Shown here: in pieces, positions 1 through 8,467 of the stretch
How positions within the stretch are numbered: position 1 is the first letter of the stretch
Layout of the letters: the number at the start of each line of letters is the position of its first letter
NCBI GenBank assembly: GCA_030407315.1
Contig: JALQPE010001432.1
Span: 1 to 12,995, forward strand
DNA length: 12,995 nucleotides
From: Asparagopsis taxiformis
Lineage: Eukaryota; Rhodophyta; Florideophyceae; Bonnemaisoniales; Bonnemaisoniaceae
Reading direction: 5' to 3'
Notes under the pieces: generated by a model
Database searches by the model: none
The model's input: only the letters and a program-made list of their open reading frames with translations
What the model was told of the DNA's origin: nothing
Translations under genes and position numbers: made by a program

Positions 1-2665
1 CGTTGGCACGGCGAACGTCATGGCGAGGTGGTCGATGTCCGCCGTGCCGGAGAGCTCGCGCTCTGCGATCGTCTGGCGCAGCGGGCCCGGGAATAGGTTG
101 GCGAGATCGCGACTCAGCGGGAAGCCGTTCGCTTTGACCGTGAACGCGATGCGCGTGCGGCCATCCGGCGCGGGGGCACGGGAGATCGAAACCGTCGAGA
201 CAACGCACGACGCGGTCGCCGAGGCTGGCCCGCACCTCGTCGAACGTGACGGTGCCGCTCTCGACGTGGAGTTCACCGGTCATGTTGCGCGCCGGCCGCG
301 GCAAAACACTTCGAGGTCGGAGCCGACGTCGAGCAGATGGACGACGAGGTTGAGCGCGGGCTCGCCGCCGGGCGTCAGGCGGTGGCGGCAGACGAGGTCG
401 ACATGGCCGGATGGTTTCAGGTAGTCCCAGGTGCCCTCGCCCAGGGCGCCCAGGCGTTCGAGCGCGCGGCCGAGTCGGCGTCGAGCGGCAGGGCGCGCAC
501 GACGAGTGAGAGATCGCTGTCGGGCGTGCTCGCGTACTTCGATGCGGCCGAGCATCGCGAGTTCGGTCGTGACCTCGTTGCTGTGATCGATGCGGCCACG
601 CAGCGCGTCGCGAAGTCGATGCGCGGTTGTCGGCCGCTGCCGCCGAGCAGCAGTCGGCCCGACAGATCGCGCGCGAACCAGGGTTCGACGGGCAGCGCGA
701 GCTCGACGTTCGCGACGTCGAGGCGCAGGTCGAATCGCAGCTCCTCTTCCGCGTCGTCCGGGCCGCGCCGCGGTTGCCAGGCCCGCACGAACCCACTGCA
801 GCGACCCTTGGGGCGGAAGCTCTGCCAGGGGCGATCGATGCCGGGCGCGAGGCGCGCGACGGCGACCCGCAGCTCATCGTCGATGACGAGGTCCTCGAGT
901 CGACGGCGATCTGGAGCCCGAGGGCCTCGGGCTCGCTGTCGGGGAGTTCGGCCAGCGGGATGCGGCCCGTGCAGGGTGACGCTGCCCTTCTGGTTCTTGC
1001 CCTCGAGATCGAAGACGGCGTCGGCGAAGCGTACGGCGATGGCGCCGCGGATCTCGCGCAGGCGGTAGGGAAGCCGTTCCACTTGACGGTCGCACCGCGT
1101 GGTCGGATGGCGACGGAGTAGCCGCCCGCGAGTTTGGACATCGGGCGGATCGTGACATCGACGTCGGCCCGGCCGGTCGGATCCAGGCTGTCGTAGAGCT
1201 CGCCTTCGTCGCCGAGCAGGGTCGCGAGCGCGGTGCGCAGCTCGTCGGTGAATCCGACGCCCGTGGCGCCGATGTCGAGCGTCGTACTTTCCACGGCTGC
1301 CGCCATCGTGTCGATGCGACCCGTGAGGGTGACATCGCCACCGCCAGCGGACGCGGCGATCTTCGCGCTTATGTCCTCGAGTTCGACGATGCCGTCACGC
1401 AGTCGCACGGTACCGCTCGCGTCGACGAGCGGCAGCGCGAACCCGATGCGATCCTTCACGTCGCCGTAGCCGTGGTAGGCGAGTTCGCCATCGCGGACGC
1501 GCATGTCGAACTCGGCGATGCCCGCGGGCAGGTGCGGATCGGCGAGGTAGAGGCGGATGTCGGCGCGGCCCTTCTCGGGTTCGAGCGCGTCGACGACGTT
1601 GCGGCCGATGTCGAACAGCCGCAGAGCGGCGATCGTGTCTTCGTCGATCTGTAGATCCTGGCCGTCCGCGCGCACCGTGAAGCTCGGCGAATCGGACAGC
1701 AGGCGGCGCAGGTCGGCGGCGAGATCGAGATGGCCGCCGCCGTTCGTCGCTGCTCGATGCGCAGTGCGAGCTCGCCGTCCGCGTCACTGCTCGCCGCAAA
1801 CGTGATCGTGGCCGAGCGCAGGTGACGGGGTAGTCGATCGCTCGCGACGCGCGCCTCGCGCACGGCGCCCCGGACTTCCAGGCGTTGCGTTGGCGTGGCG
1901 GTGCCGTTTGCGCCATCCGCCGGCGTGACCTGGAACGCGATCTCGAGTTCGTCGAGCGTGCCGGCGATGTCCAGATTGCCGACATCGAGATCGAGCCGGG
2001 CTTCGAGCCACTCCAGGCAGGTCGATCTCAGTGGCCAGTCGCGGATCGTCGCGAGCACGTCCGTGGCGCCCGTCGCGTGTCCACGCTGCCGGCGAGCTTC
2101 ACCGTGGCGCCGAGACCCACGACCTGGCCCGAACCCGCGAGCGCGAAGCGGCTCGGCTGGCCGGCCACCGGGGTGGCCGAGAGCGCCAGATCCACGATGT
2201 CGATCGCGCTTCGCCGGGGGTGCAGCCGAGCCGGAGCTTGCCGCCCGTCAGGTCGATGGCGGGCAGGCGAGTCGTGCCGCCGCCGTTCTGGCCCGCGGTT
2301 GGGGAAAAGATCTGGCCGATGGTGGGAAGTCGCTGCCGAGGTCGATCGCGAGCCCGTGGATCGTGACGCGCTGGAGGGCGACAAGGTCGCCGAGATCGAA
2401 CTGGCATCGAGGTCGATGCGCTCGGCCTGCACCAGGCTGGTCTCGGGTCGAGTCGGATCCGCGATGCCAGGCCACTCACGACGAGCCGGCCAGCGGTCAG
2501 ATCGAGCTCACTGGCGCGGATGGTTGCTGGAGTTGCGAACGCGGCATCGAGTTTGCGACGCAGCATGTCGGTCGCCGCGTCCGAGCGCTGGAGCACGGCC
2601 CACGTCGTGCCCGCGAGTGCGAGCACGAACACGATCGACAGCACGAGGATGCGACGCCAACTCAT
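1..2665 (-). CDS. Large AsmA/YhdP-like membrane-anchored protein (3' end outside window, frameshifted)
   Basis: The protein starts MSWRRILVLSIVFVLALAG, one N-terminal membrane anchor (about residues 5-25) with no lipobox. The rest is a long chain of beta-rich segments typical of AsmA, YhdP and TamB proteins, for example GELHVESGTVTFDEVRASLG near the left edge, LPYRLREIRGAIAVRF near 1070 and GELAYHGYGDVKDRIGFA near 1470. This superfamily spans the periplasm and is linked to phospholipid transport and outer-membrane integrity; that role here is inferred. A motif of aromatic-x-x-hydrophobic-x-Pro-x-Gly recurs about every 120-145 residues (see findings). About 885 residues lie in the window and no stop is seen before position 1, so the gene continues leftwards. 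Conserved-looking text hops among the three minus frames many times (for example near 2430, 2050, 1460, 1080 and 410), which I take as sequencing indels. The ATG at 2665 is chosen because the hydrophobic anchor follows directly; no good Shine-Dalgarno site precedes it. The exact family (DUF748, DUF3971 or other) cannot be fixed by eye. Confidence 0.72.
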
Positions 2666-2748
2666 GACCGCGGGTCATCGTAGCTCGTGAACGCGGTCAC
2701 GTCAGAGGCGAAACCGGCCGGGATGCTCTTCACGAGATCGGCCGGAAT

Positions 2749-2779
2749 CGGGCCTGGAGGCCCGTTGCGGGGGTTTTTT
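2749..2779 (+). other. Perfect 6-bp GC hairpin followed by a run of six T
   Basis: CGGGCC (2749-2754), loop TGGA and GGCCCG (2759-2764) form a perfect stem. After 9 bases (TTGCGGGGG) comes TTTTTT at 2774-2779. It resembles an intrinsic terminator for rightward transcription, but the gap before the T-run is too long for a classic one and no plus-strand gene lies upstream within the window. It could block antisense readthrough into the histone gene or be part of its control region. Function is unproven. Confidence 0.35.
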
Positions 2780-2782
2780 CGA

Positions 2783-2810
2783 TTGACTGCACGGGCGTTC
2801 GCGTCACACT
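2783..2810 (+). promoter_or_regulatory. Candidate sigma-70-like promoter for the histone gene
   Basis: TTGACT at 2783-2788 matches the -35 consensus at 5 of 6 positions. CACACT at 2805-2810, after a 16-base spacer, is a weak -10 box (3 of 6). Transcription would begin near 2817, giving a leader of about 70 bases before the ATG at 2887. The -35 box is convincing and the -10 box is not, so this is a suggestion only. Confidence 0.3.
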
Positions 2811-2886
2811 GCGCGCCAGTTCGCCGGTTCTTTGGCACTTCGCCGGGTTCTAGCGCGAACGGAGACCACTCGTTCAGAGACATACG

Positions 2887-3090
2887 ATGGCTGCCAAGAA
2901 GAAGAAGAAGGCCGCGAAGGCCACAGGCGATCTCATCATCTCGAAGGCGCGCACAAGGCTTCGGTTCGGAAGTGAACGTCTCGTCGGAGTTCTACGGTGC
3001 GCTCGATGCGCACGTTCGTGCGGTGATCCAGGGCGCTGAGAAGCGCTGCGCCGCCAACGCCGCAAGACCCTGCGTCCGCAGGATATCTAA
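2887..3090 (+). CDS. Bacterial histone-fold protein with lysine-rich N-terminal tail (three frameshifts)
   Basis: ATG at 2887 opens MAAKKKKKAAKATG, a basic tail with five AAG codons in a row, then GDLIISKAR. The text resumes in another frame as VNVSSEFYGALDAHVRAVIQ and GAEKRCAAN, then in the first frame as RKTLRPQDI with TAA at 3088-3090. Three single-base losses, near 2953-2957, at about 2972/2973 and at about 3059/3060, explain all the jumps and give about 68 residues. The pattern (hydrophobic helix 1, S-x-x-x-ALD-x-x-V helix 2, A-x-x-R/C-x-x-AN, RKT loop, Asp-Ile end) is that of histone-fold proteins known from Bdellovibrio (Bd0055 type) and other bacteria. The protein stops right after DI, so helix 3 is very short, as in bacterial single-fold histones. 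The expected role is DNA binding as a dimer; this is inferred. A weak AGAGA (2876-2880) lies 6 bases before the ATG. A stand-alone Lys/Arg-rich peptide without a fold is the alternative and is less likely. Confidence 0.82.
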
Positions 3091-3113
3091 GGCGTACCCG
3101 CCGATTGATCCTC

Positions 3114-3157
3114 AGGGCCCGGTCAGCGCACGGTTAGGCGCTGATCGGGCCTTGCTT
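3114..3157 (+). terminator. Strong intrinsic-type terminator hairpin after the histone gene
   Basis: A 16-base left arm (3114-3129, AGGGCCCGGTCAGCGC) pairs with the right arm 3138-3153 (GCGCTGATCGGGCCTT) through 14 Watson-Crick and two G-T pairs around an 8-base loop. It begins 24 bases after the histone stop and is followed by the pyrimidine-rich TTGCTTCT. It lies between two convergent genes and could also stop leftward transcription from tsaB, though the minus side lacks a U-tract. Confidence 0.75.
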
Positions 3158-3256
3158 CTGTACCGACGGGGTCGTGACCGCCTCGCCTCGACTGCAGCGG
3201 AACGGTTGAATTCGGCCTCGAATCGGTGGTTTGGCGGTCGATTCGATCGCGCCGAT
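3158..3256. other. Short convergent spacer between the histone terminator and tsaB
   Basis: About 100 bases between the terminator hairpin and the tsaB stop. I see no gene, repeat or clear signal here. Confidence 0.5.
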
Positions 3257-3905
3257 CTACTCGGCGTAGCTCGCCATCAGATAGCGCGGCTCGAGCTCGT
3301 TCGGGCTGCATTCCTGCAGCGGCAGGCGTTCGTCGAACAAGCGTTCGGCCACCGCACCCGTCGTTTGTAACGACCGGCGCTGCCTCTGCGAGCCGGTCTC
3401 GCATCGTGGCATCGAGACCGGGGGGCACGACGAACTTGTCGGCCGAACTCACGCTCGTGAGCAGTTCTTCGGTCGAGAGGGCGCGGGCCTCGTCGCGCAC
3501 CAGCCATTGCGGGCCGTTCGTTGCGAACGTGGCGCAGTGCCAATGGCCGCGGCGCGCGTCGAGCACGGGCCGGAGTCGCTCGTGCGGCTCGGCGATCGTC
3601 CGTCGCGACGAGCGCCAGCGTGTCGCACGCGAGGGCGCGCGCGCTGCCGAAATGCGTCAAAAAACGCACGAAGGTGATCGCGACGCGCAGCCCGGTGTAC
3701 GACCCCGGGCCGAGATCGATCCGCAATTCGTCGACCTCGGCGGGCGCGATCCGTGCGCCGCGAGCAGGTCCGCCGCGAGTCGCGCGACGTCGCCGCGCTG
3801 GCCGGCAGGCGAGGTCGCGCCGTGGATTCGTTCCCCGATCCGCAGCGCGCAGGAGAAGGGCGCTTCGCCGGTCGGGTTGCTGCCCGAGAGCGCCAGCGCG
3901 ATCAC
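3257..3905 (-). CDS. tsaB: tRNA threonylcarbamoyladenosine biosynthesis protein TsaB (frameshifted)
   Basis: TsaB is the inactive Kae1-like partner that pairs with TsaD to make t6A37 in ANN-decoding tRNAs in the cytoplasm. The N-terminus VIALALSGSNPTGEAPFSCA gives the first ASKHA beta strands. The family hallmark follows as DLGPGSYTGLRVAI (about 3720-3685), then LDARRGHWHCATFATNGPQW near 3560, where TsaB proteins usually read DAR..EVY. The C-terminus ends NELEPRYLMASYAE with TAG at 3257-3259, resembling the usual P-x-YLR end. The span of about 216 residues matches the family (220-235). The GTG at 3905 is chosen because it lies 16 bases after the glmM stop and begins the typical first strand; upstream CGGAAC is a weak ribosome site. 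At least three frame changes occur, near 3725, 3600 and 3365. TsaB is the last gene of the leftward operon. Confidence 0.88.
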
Positions 3906-3921
3906 GTGCCGAGTTCCGCGG

Positions 3922-5247
3922 TTACGACCGCGCGAGCTCGTCGCAGAGGCGGTTGGTCAGGGCCTCGTCGGCGGCTTCGATCATGACCCGGCACTTCGGT
4001 TCGGTGCCGGAGTAACGCAGCAGGAGGCGCCCGTCGTCGCCCAGCGTGGCTCGATCTCGGCCGCCTTGGCGGCGATCGCGGGCACTGTGGAAAGATCGGG
4101 CTTACGCACGACGGGACGTTCACGAGCCGTTGTGGAAAACGGTGAAAGCCGCGAACTTCGTTGCGAGACACGGGGGCGTCGCTCGTCGTGAGTTCGAGCA
4201 GGCGAATCGCCGTGTAGAGCCCGTCGCCGACGAGGTCGTTGTCCGAGAACAGGATGTGCCCGGATTGTTCGCCGCCGACCGCACCGCCGTGTTGCTGCAT
4301 TGCCAGCCAGACGTTGCGGTCGCCGACCGGCGTGACCTCGACGCGGAGATCGCGCTCGCCAAGGCCTTGTGGAGGCCGAGATTGCTCATCACGGTGGCTG
4401 TGACCACGTCGCCGGGCAGCCGGCGGCCTGCTTCAGTGCGAGTCCGAACAGGCACATCACGTCGTCGCCGTCGCGCACCGTGCCCTGCTCGTCGACGAAG
4501 ATGCCGCGATCCCGTCGCCGTCGAGGCAGATGCCGAGATCGACACCGTGCTCTTTGACCGCATCGGCCATGCGTTCGGGGTGCAGCGCGCCGACGCCGTC
4601 GTTGATGTTGAAACCGTCGGGCTCGCACGCGAGTTCGATGACCTCCGCACCGAACGCGCGCAGAATTCGGCGGCGCGAGTTCGGAGCCGCCGCCGTTTGC
4701 CGCGTCGACGGCCACGCGGCGACCCGTGAGGTCGAGTTCGCCAAACTGGTTCGCGAACCGTTCGTCGTAGCGCAGCAGTAGCTCGGGATTGCGTTTGATG
4801 CGCGGCGTCTTTGCCGACGCCGGCTGTAGTTCGCTCGCGAGCCGTTCGAGTTCGCGTTCGTCGGCGTCGCCGAGTTTGCTGCCGTCGCCCGCGAAGATCT
4901 TGATGCCGTTGTCGTGTGCCGGGTTGTGCGACGCTGCTGATCATGATGCCCGCGTCGAAGTGCTCGGTCCGCGTCAGGAACGCGAGCGCTGGCGTCGTGC
5001 ACAGCGCGATCTCGGTGATCGCGACCTCGGCGGCGGCGAGGCCCTGGGCCAGTGCCTCGAGGATCCACGGCGCCGAGTCGCGACCGTCGTCGCCGACGAC
5101 CACGCGCTTCTGTTCACCGCCCGTGCGCTGCAGCAATACGCCGAGCGCGGCGCCGACGCGGCGCATCGTATCGGGGTCCATGGGGGCATCACCGGCGCGG
5201 CCACGCAGGCCGTCGGTGCCGAAACGGATCGGGTCGTCGTTTGTCAT
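3922..5247 (-). CDS. glmM: Phosphoglucosamine mutase GlmM (frameshifted)
   Basis: GlmM converts glucosamine-6-phosphate to glucosamine-1-phosphate, the precursor of UDP-GlcNAc for peptidoglycan and LPS. The start [16 protein letters not shown] carries the FGTDGLRG signature at residues 9-16. The phosphoserine loop (expected S-A-S-H-N-P, about residue 104) lies near 4930, where an extra base after ATG ATC AGC breaks the frame; SHNP then reads through. [13 protein letters not shown] follows near 4710, the metal loop DGDG-(D)RG near 4510 with another missing base, the sugar loop GGEQSGH near 4265 and the C-terminal phosphate loop [11 protein letters not shown] near 4000. RYSGTEP favours GlmM over phosphomannomutase or phosphoglucomutase. 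About 442 residues, the usual length. The ATG overlaps the cdaR stop (ATGA), implying coupled translation, and cdaA-cdaR-glmM is a conserved gene trio. TAA is at 3922-3924. Confidence 0.93.
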
Positions 5248-6374
5248 GGAGTGCGAACGAGCTGCACCGGCACATCCTCGGCCAGCGCGTAGTCCGAAGC
5301 CTCGGCCTGGTTGCGCAGCGGGCCGAGCAGGACGAGAGTGGCTTCGCGGGTCGGTGTGTCGTGAGCGTATCGGCGGGCAGCAGCATCACGATCAAGCGCA
5401 AGTTCTCACGTGCCCACTGATCGAGCGCCTCGGCGCCCTGGGTCCGCGGTCCGACGAGAGCGCGCAGCACGGCGCCGCGGCCTTGATCGTGACCTGCCGC
5501 GTCTCGCTAGGATCTTTCGGCTTGAAGGTGCCGCGCGCTGCGATTCGGGCAGCGAGCTGTGGTCGATGTAGAGCGGGACGTTCAGCACGCGGCGTTCGGT
5601 CTCGGGCTCGGCGCGCAGGTTGAGACTCGCGCCGGCGAAGTTCAGGCCGCGCTGTTGCCACGTCGACGGAATGCGGATCGGCGCCGACAGGCGGCGGTCG
5701 TTTGGGCTCGCCGTGATCGTCGCGAGGAACGGCGTCATGGCGGTTCTCGACAGCGCGCTTGAACTCGGCGATCACGCGGCTCGGGCCGGTGACGAGCGCG
5801 GTGTCCGGTTCGAACTTCGCGGGTCTCTAGCTGCAGTCGGTCCTTCACCGCCTCGTCGTCGAACTGCAGCTCGATGTGGTGCTCGAGGTCGAGCAGCAGG
5901 CGATACTCGACCTCGAGGTCGACGTGGACCCGGACGAGCGGGGTTCCATCGCGAGCTCGGGCCGCGCAGGCGCGTTGGCATCAGCAGGTCGACTGCTTCG
6001 AACTCCACGTAGGGGCGATCGCCCCACTCCGAGATGTTGGCGAAGTTCGACGCGCACGCCGAGCTCGCCGCCGGCTTCGACGAAGTCGACCGCGGCGCTC
6101 TGGCCCGTGAACGTGATCTGCACGCCCTGGATCGCTTGCCGTCCGCGGAGAAGCCGGTGCCCAGCACCTTGGGGTCGCCGAGATCGACGTGCAGGCTGTT
6201 GCCCCCGGCTTCGAGGGCGAGGTTCAGGTCGACCTTCGCCGTGCGCGTGATCTGCGCATTGAGGAAGTACCAGAGCCCGAGCGCGAGCGCGATCGCCGCG
6301 AGCTTGCGATACGGGTCGGCAAACGTCGCGGCGAGCATTGTGCGCTTGCGCCGGCTCTGCAGCGTCGCGGTCAC
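5244..6374 (-). CDS. cdaR: YbbR-domain protein CdaR, regulator of the diadenylate cyclase (frameshifted)
   Basis: CdaR is a single-pass membrane protein with outward-facing YbbR repeats that binds CdaA and alters c-di-AMP synthesis. Seen here: a basic start, then FADPYRKLAAIALALGLWYF as the membrane segment (about residues 17-38), followed by ITRTAKVDLNLALEAGG. Later YbbR-like strands read VQITFTGQSAAVDFVEAGGE near 6110, PYVEFEAVDLLMP near 6000, SAPIRIPSTWQQRGLNFAGA near 5665 and TFKPKDPSETRQVTIKA near 5520. Roughly 377 residues could fit about three YbbR repeats. The GTG at 6374 overlaps the cdaA stop (GTGA); an internal ATG at codon 13 is an alternative start. The stop TGA (5244-5246) overlaps the glmM ATG. 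Several frame changes are present. The identification rests on the YbbR-like start plus its position between cdaA and glmM. Confidence 0.85.
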
Positions 6375-7178
6375 GCGGCCTGCTCCAGGTGCAGCAGGGC
6401 CGCGAGCTCGTGTTCGAGCTGCTCGATGGTCAGGTCATGGTTGAGCTTGCCGCCGATGCGGTCGAGATCCGACCGGTCTCTTCGCTGACGACGAGCACGA
6501 TGGCGTCCGTTTCCTCCGACAATCCGAGCGCCGCGCGGTGGCGCGTGCCGAGCCGCTTGTCGATGTCGTCCTGGCTGAGCGGGAACAGGCAGGAGCGGCG
6601 ACGATGCGGTCGTCACGCACGACGATGCCGCCGTCGTGCAGCGCACTCTTCGGGAAGAAGAATCGACTCGATCAGGTACGAGTGAGCTCGGCGTCGATCG
6701 TGATGCCGTTGTCCGCGAGCTCGGCGAGCGACGCTTCGCGTTCGATCGCGATCAGTGCGCCGACGCGTTCCTTGCTCATGCGCGCCATCGCCCGCACGAG
6801 GCGCGGCCACGATGCGGCTCTCGTGGCGGAAGAAGCGGTTGAAGATCGGCGCGTCGCCGAGGTGCAGGATCGCCTTGCGGATCTCGGGCTGGAACACGAC
6901 GACGAGCGCGATGAGCACCGACGAGGCGACCATGTCGAACAGCTGCGCGAGGTCGGCAGATCGAAGACGCGGATCACGATCACACGACGACCGTGCCAAT
7001 CAGCAGCAGCGTCATGCCGTAGATGACGCCCGAGCCGCGGGTCTCGCGGATGAACCGCAGCCCGGTGTAGATCAGGATCGCGAAGACCGCGACCTCGAAA
7101 CACCATTTTGGCCAGATCGATCGCGTCGTCCCAGCTCACGTCGGCGGCGAGCAGAAGTGAGGCGATCGCGGCGTTCAT
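6371..7178 (-). CDS. cdaA: Membrane diadenylate cyclase CdaA (DisA_N domain, frameshifted)
   Basis: CdaA condenses two ATP into c-di-AMP at the inner face of the membrane. The start is [20 protein letters not shown], followed by about three hydrophobic segments in shifting frames up to [20 protein letters not shown] near 6890, and then [12 protein letters not shown], typical of the linker into the DisA_N domain. The catalytic core shows [18 protein letters not shown] near 6635-6595, where most family members have DGA rather than DGG, and [20 protein letters not shown] near 6550-6500 with the RHR nucleotide-binding motif. The C-terminus [17 protein letters not shown] ends in a TGA at 6371-6373 overlapping the cdaR GTG. 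The length of about 269 residues fits CdaA (around 270). The ATG at 7178 lies 8 bases after the ftsH stop. At least five frame changes occur. Confidence 0.92.
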
Positions 7179-7186
7179 CGTGGCGC

Positions 7187-8435
7187 TCAGGCCCCTGACA
7201 GCCCGACGTCGGGCTTGTTGCCGTTGTTGCCGGAGTCGGGGGCGGTCTCCGCGTCACCGGCCTCGGCCGGTGCGGCTTCCGCTCGCTTGGGCTTGTGCGC
7301 CTTTTGCAGGCGCAGCTGGGCTTCGCGGAACTCCACGAGATCGTCGCCCGCAGGATCGCCGCGACCTCGTCGCCGCTCAGCGTCTCGTGCTTGAGTAGCG
7401 CCTGGGCGACGAGTTCGAGTTTCTCGCGGTTGTCCACGAGCAGCTGGCGGGCAGTGCCGTACTGCTCATCGATGATCGCGCGCACCTCGTCGTCGATGAG
7501 CTCGAGCGTGCGCTGCGAGATGTTGCCGAGCCGAAACTCGCCGCCGAGGAACGGATTCTCGTCGTCCTCGGTGTACTTGATCGGTCCGACCTTCTCGCTC
7601 ATGCCGAGCTCGCAGACCATCACCCGGGCGAGGTTGGTCGCCTGCTCGATGTCGTTCTGCGCGCCCGCGGAGATGTCGCCGAACACGATGTCCTCGGCGA
7701 CGCGGCCGCCGAAGCAGACCGCGATGCGGCCCATGAGCTTCTTGCGCCAGTGGTTGTAGTCGTCCTTCTCCGGCAGCGACATCGTCACGCGAGCGCGCGC
7801 CCGCGCGAGACGATCGTGACCTTGTGCACCGGGTCCTGATCGGGTTGTGAGGATCGAAACGAGCGCGTGGCCCGCTTCGTGGTACGCCGTGATCTTCTTG
7901 TCCTCTTCCTCGATCGCGCGGCTGCGCTTCTCGCGGCCCCAGCGGATGCGGTCGCGGGCCTCTTCGAGGTCCTGCATGTCGACTGCGTCCTTGTTCTTCA
8001 TCGCGGCGAGGATCGCGGCCTCGTTGATGACCGCCGCGAGTTCCGCGCCGGAGAATCCGGCCGTCGCCTTCGCCGTGACGCTGAGGTCGACGTAGCCCGC
8101 GAGCTTCACCTTGCGCGCGTGGACCTTGAGGATCGCCTCGCGGCCCTTGACGTCGGGGCGGTCGATGACGACCTGGCGGTCGAAGCGGCCCGGGCGCAGC
8201 AGCGCCGGATCGAGCACGTCGGGGCGGTTGGTCGCGCCGATCAGGATGATGCCCTTGTCGGAGTCGAAGCCGTCCATCTCGACGAGATCGCGTTGAGCGT
8301 CTGCTCGCGCTCGTCGTGACCCGCCGCCCATGCCCGTGCCGCGCTTGCGACCGGACCGCGTCGATCTCGTCGAGGACACCACGAGGCAAGGCGAGGCTTC
8401 CCGCGCCTTGCTTGAAGAGGTCGCGCACGCGGCTC

Positions 8436-8467
<32 letters not shown>

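Larger units (their letters stand above)
2666..2886. other. Divergent intergenic region between the AsmA-like gene and the histone gene
   Basis: This stretch of 221 bases separates the minus-strand AsmA-like gene from the plus-strand histone gene, so it should hold promoters for both. It contains a hairpin with a T-run (2749-2779) and a plausible plus-strand promoter (2783-2810), listed separately. A short minus-strand reading frame (2883-2662) ends in an ATGA overlap with the AsmA-like start; it is treated as a low-grade finding rather than a gene. No clear minus-strand promoter was recognised. Confidence 0.6.

Noticed and set aside
20..1121. Long plus-strand open frames across 1-1121
   Set aside because: They are Arg/Ser/Pro-rich shadows typical of high-GC antisense frames, opposite clear AsmA-like text on the minus strand.
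2830..2850. TTTGGCAC as a sigma-54 promoter upstream of the histone gene
   Set aside because: The required GC-containing -12 element (TTGC-type) is absent at the correct distance.
3226..4191. Plus-strand open frame of 321 codons over tsaB and the glmM 3' end
   Set aside because: Arg/Ser-rich with no domain; the opposite strand carries the TsaB GPGSYTGLR and GlmM RYSGTEP motifs.
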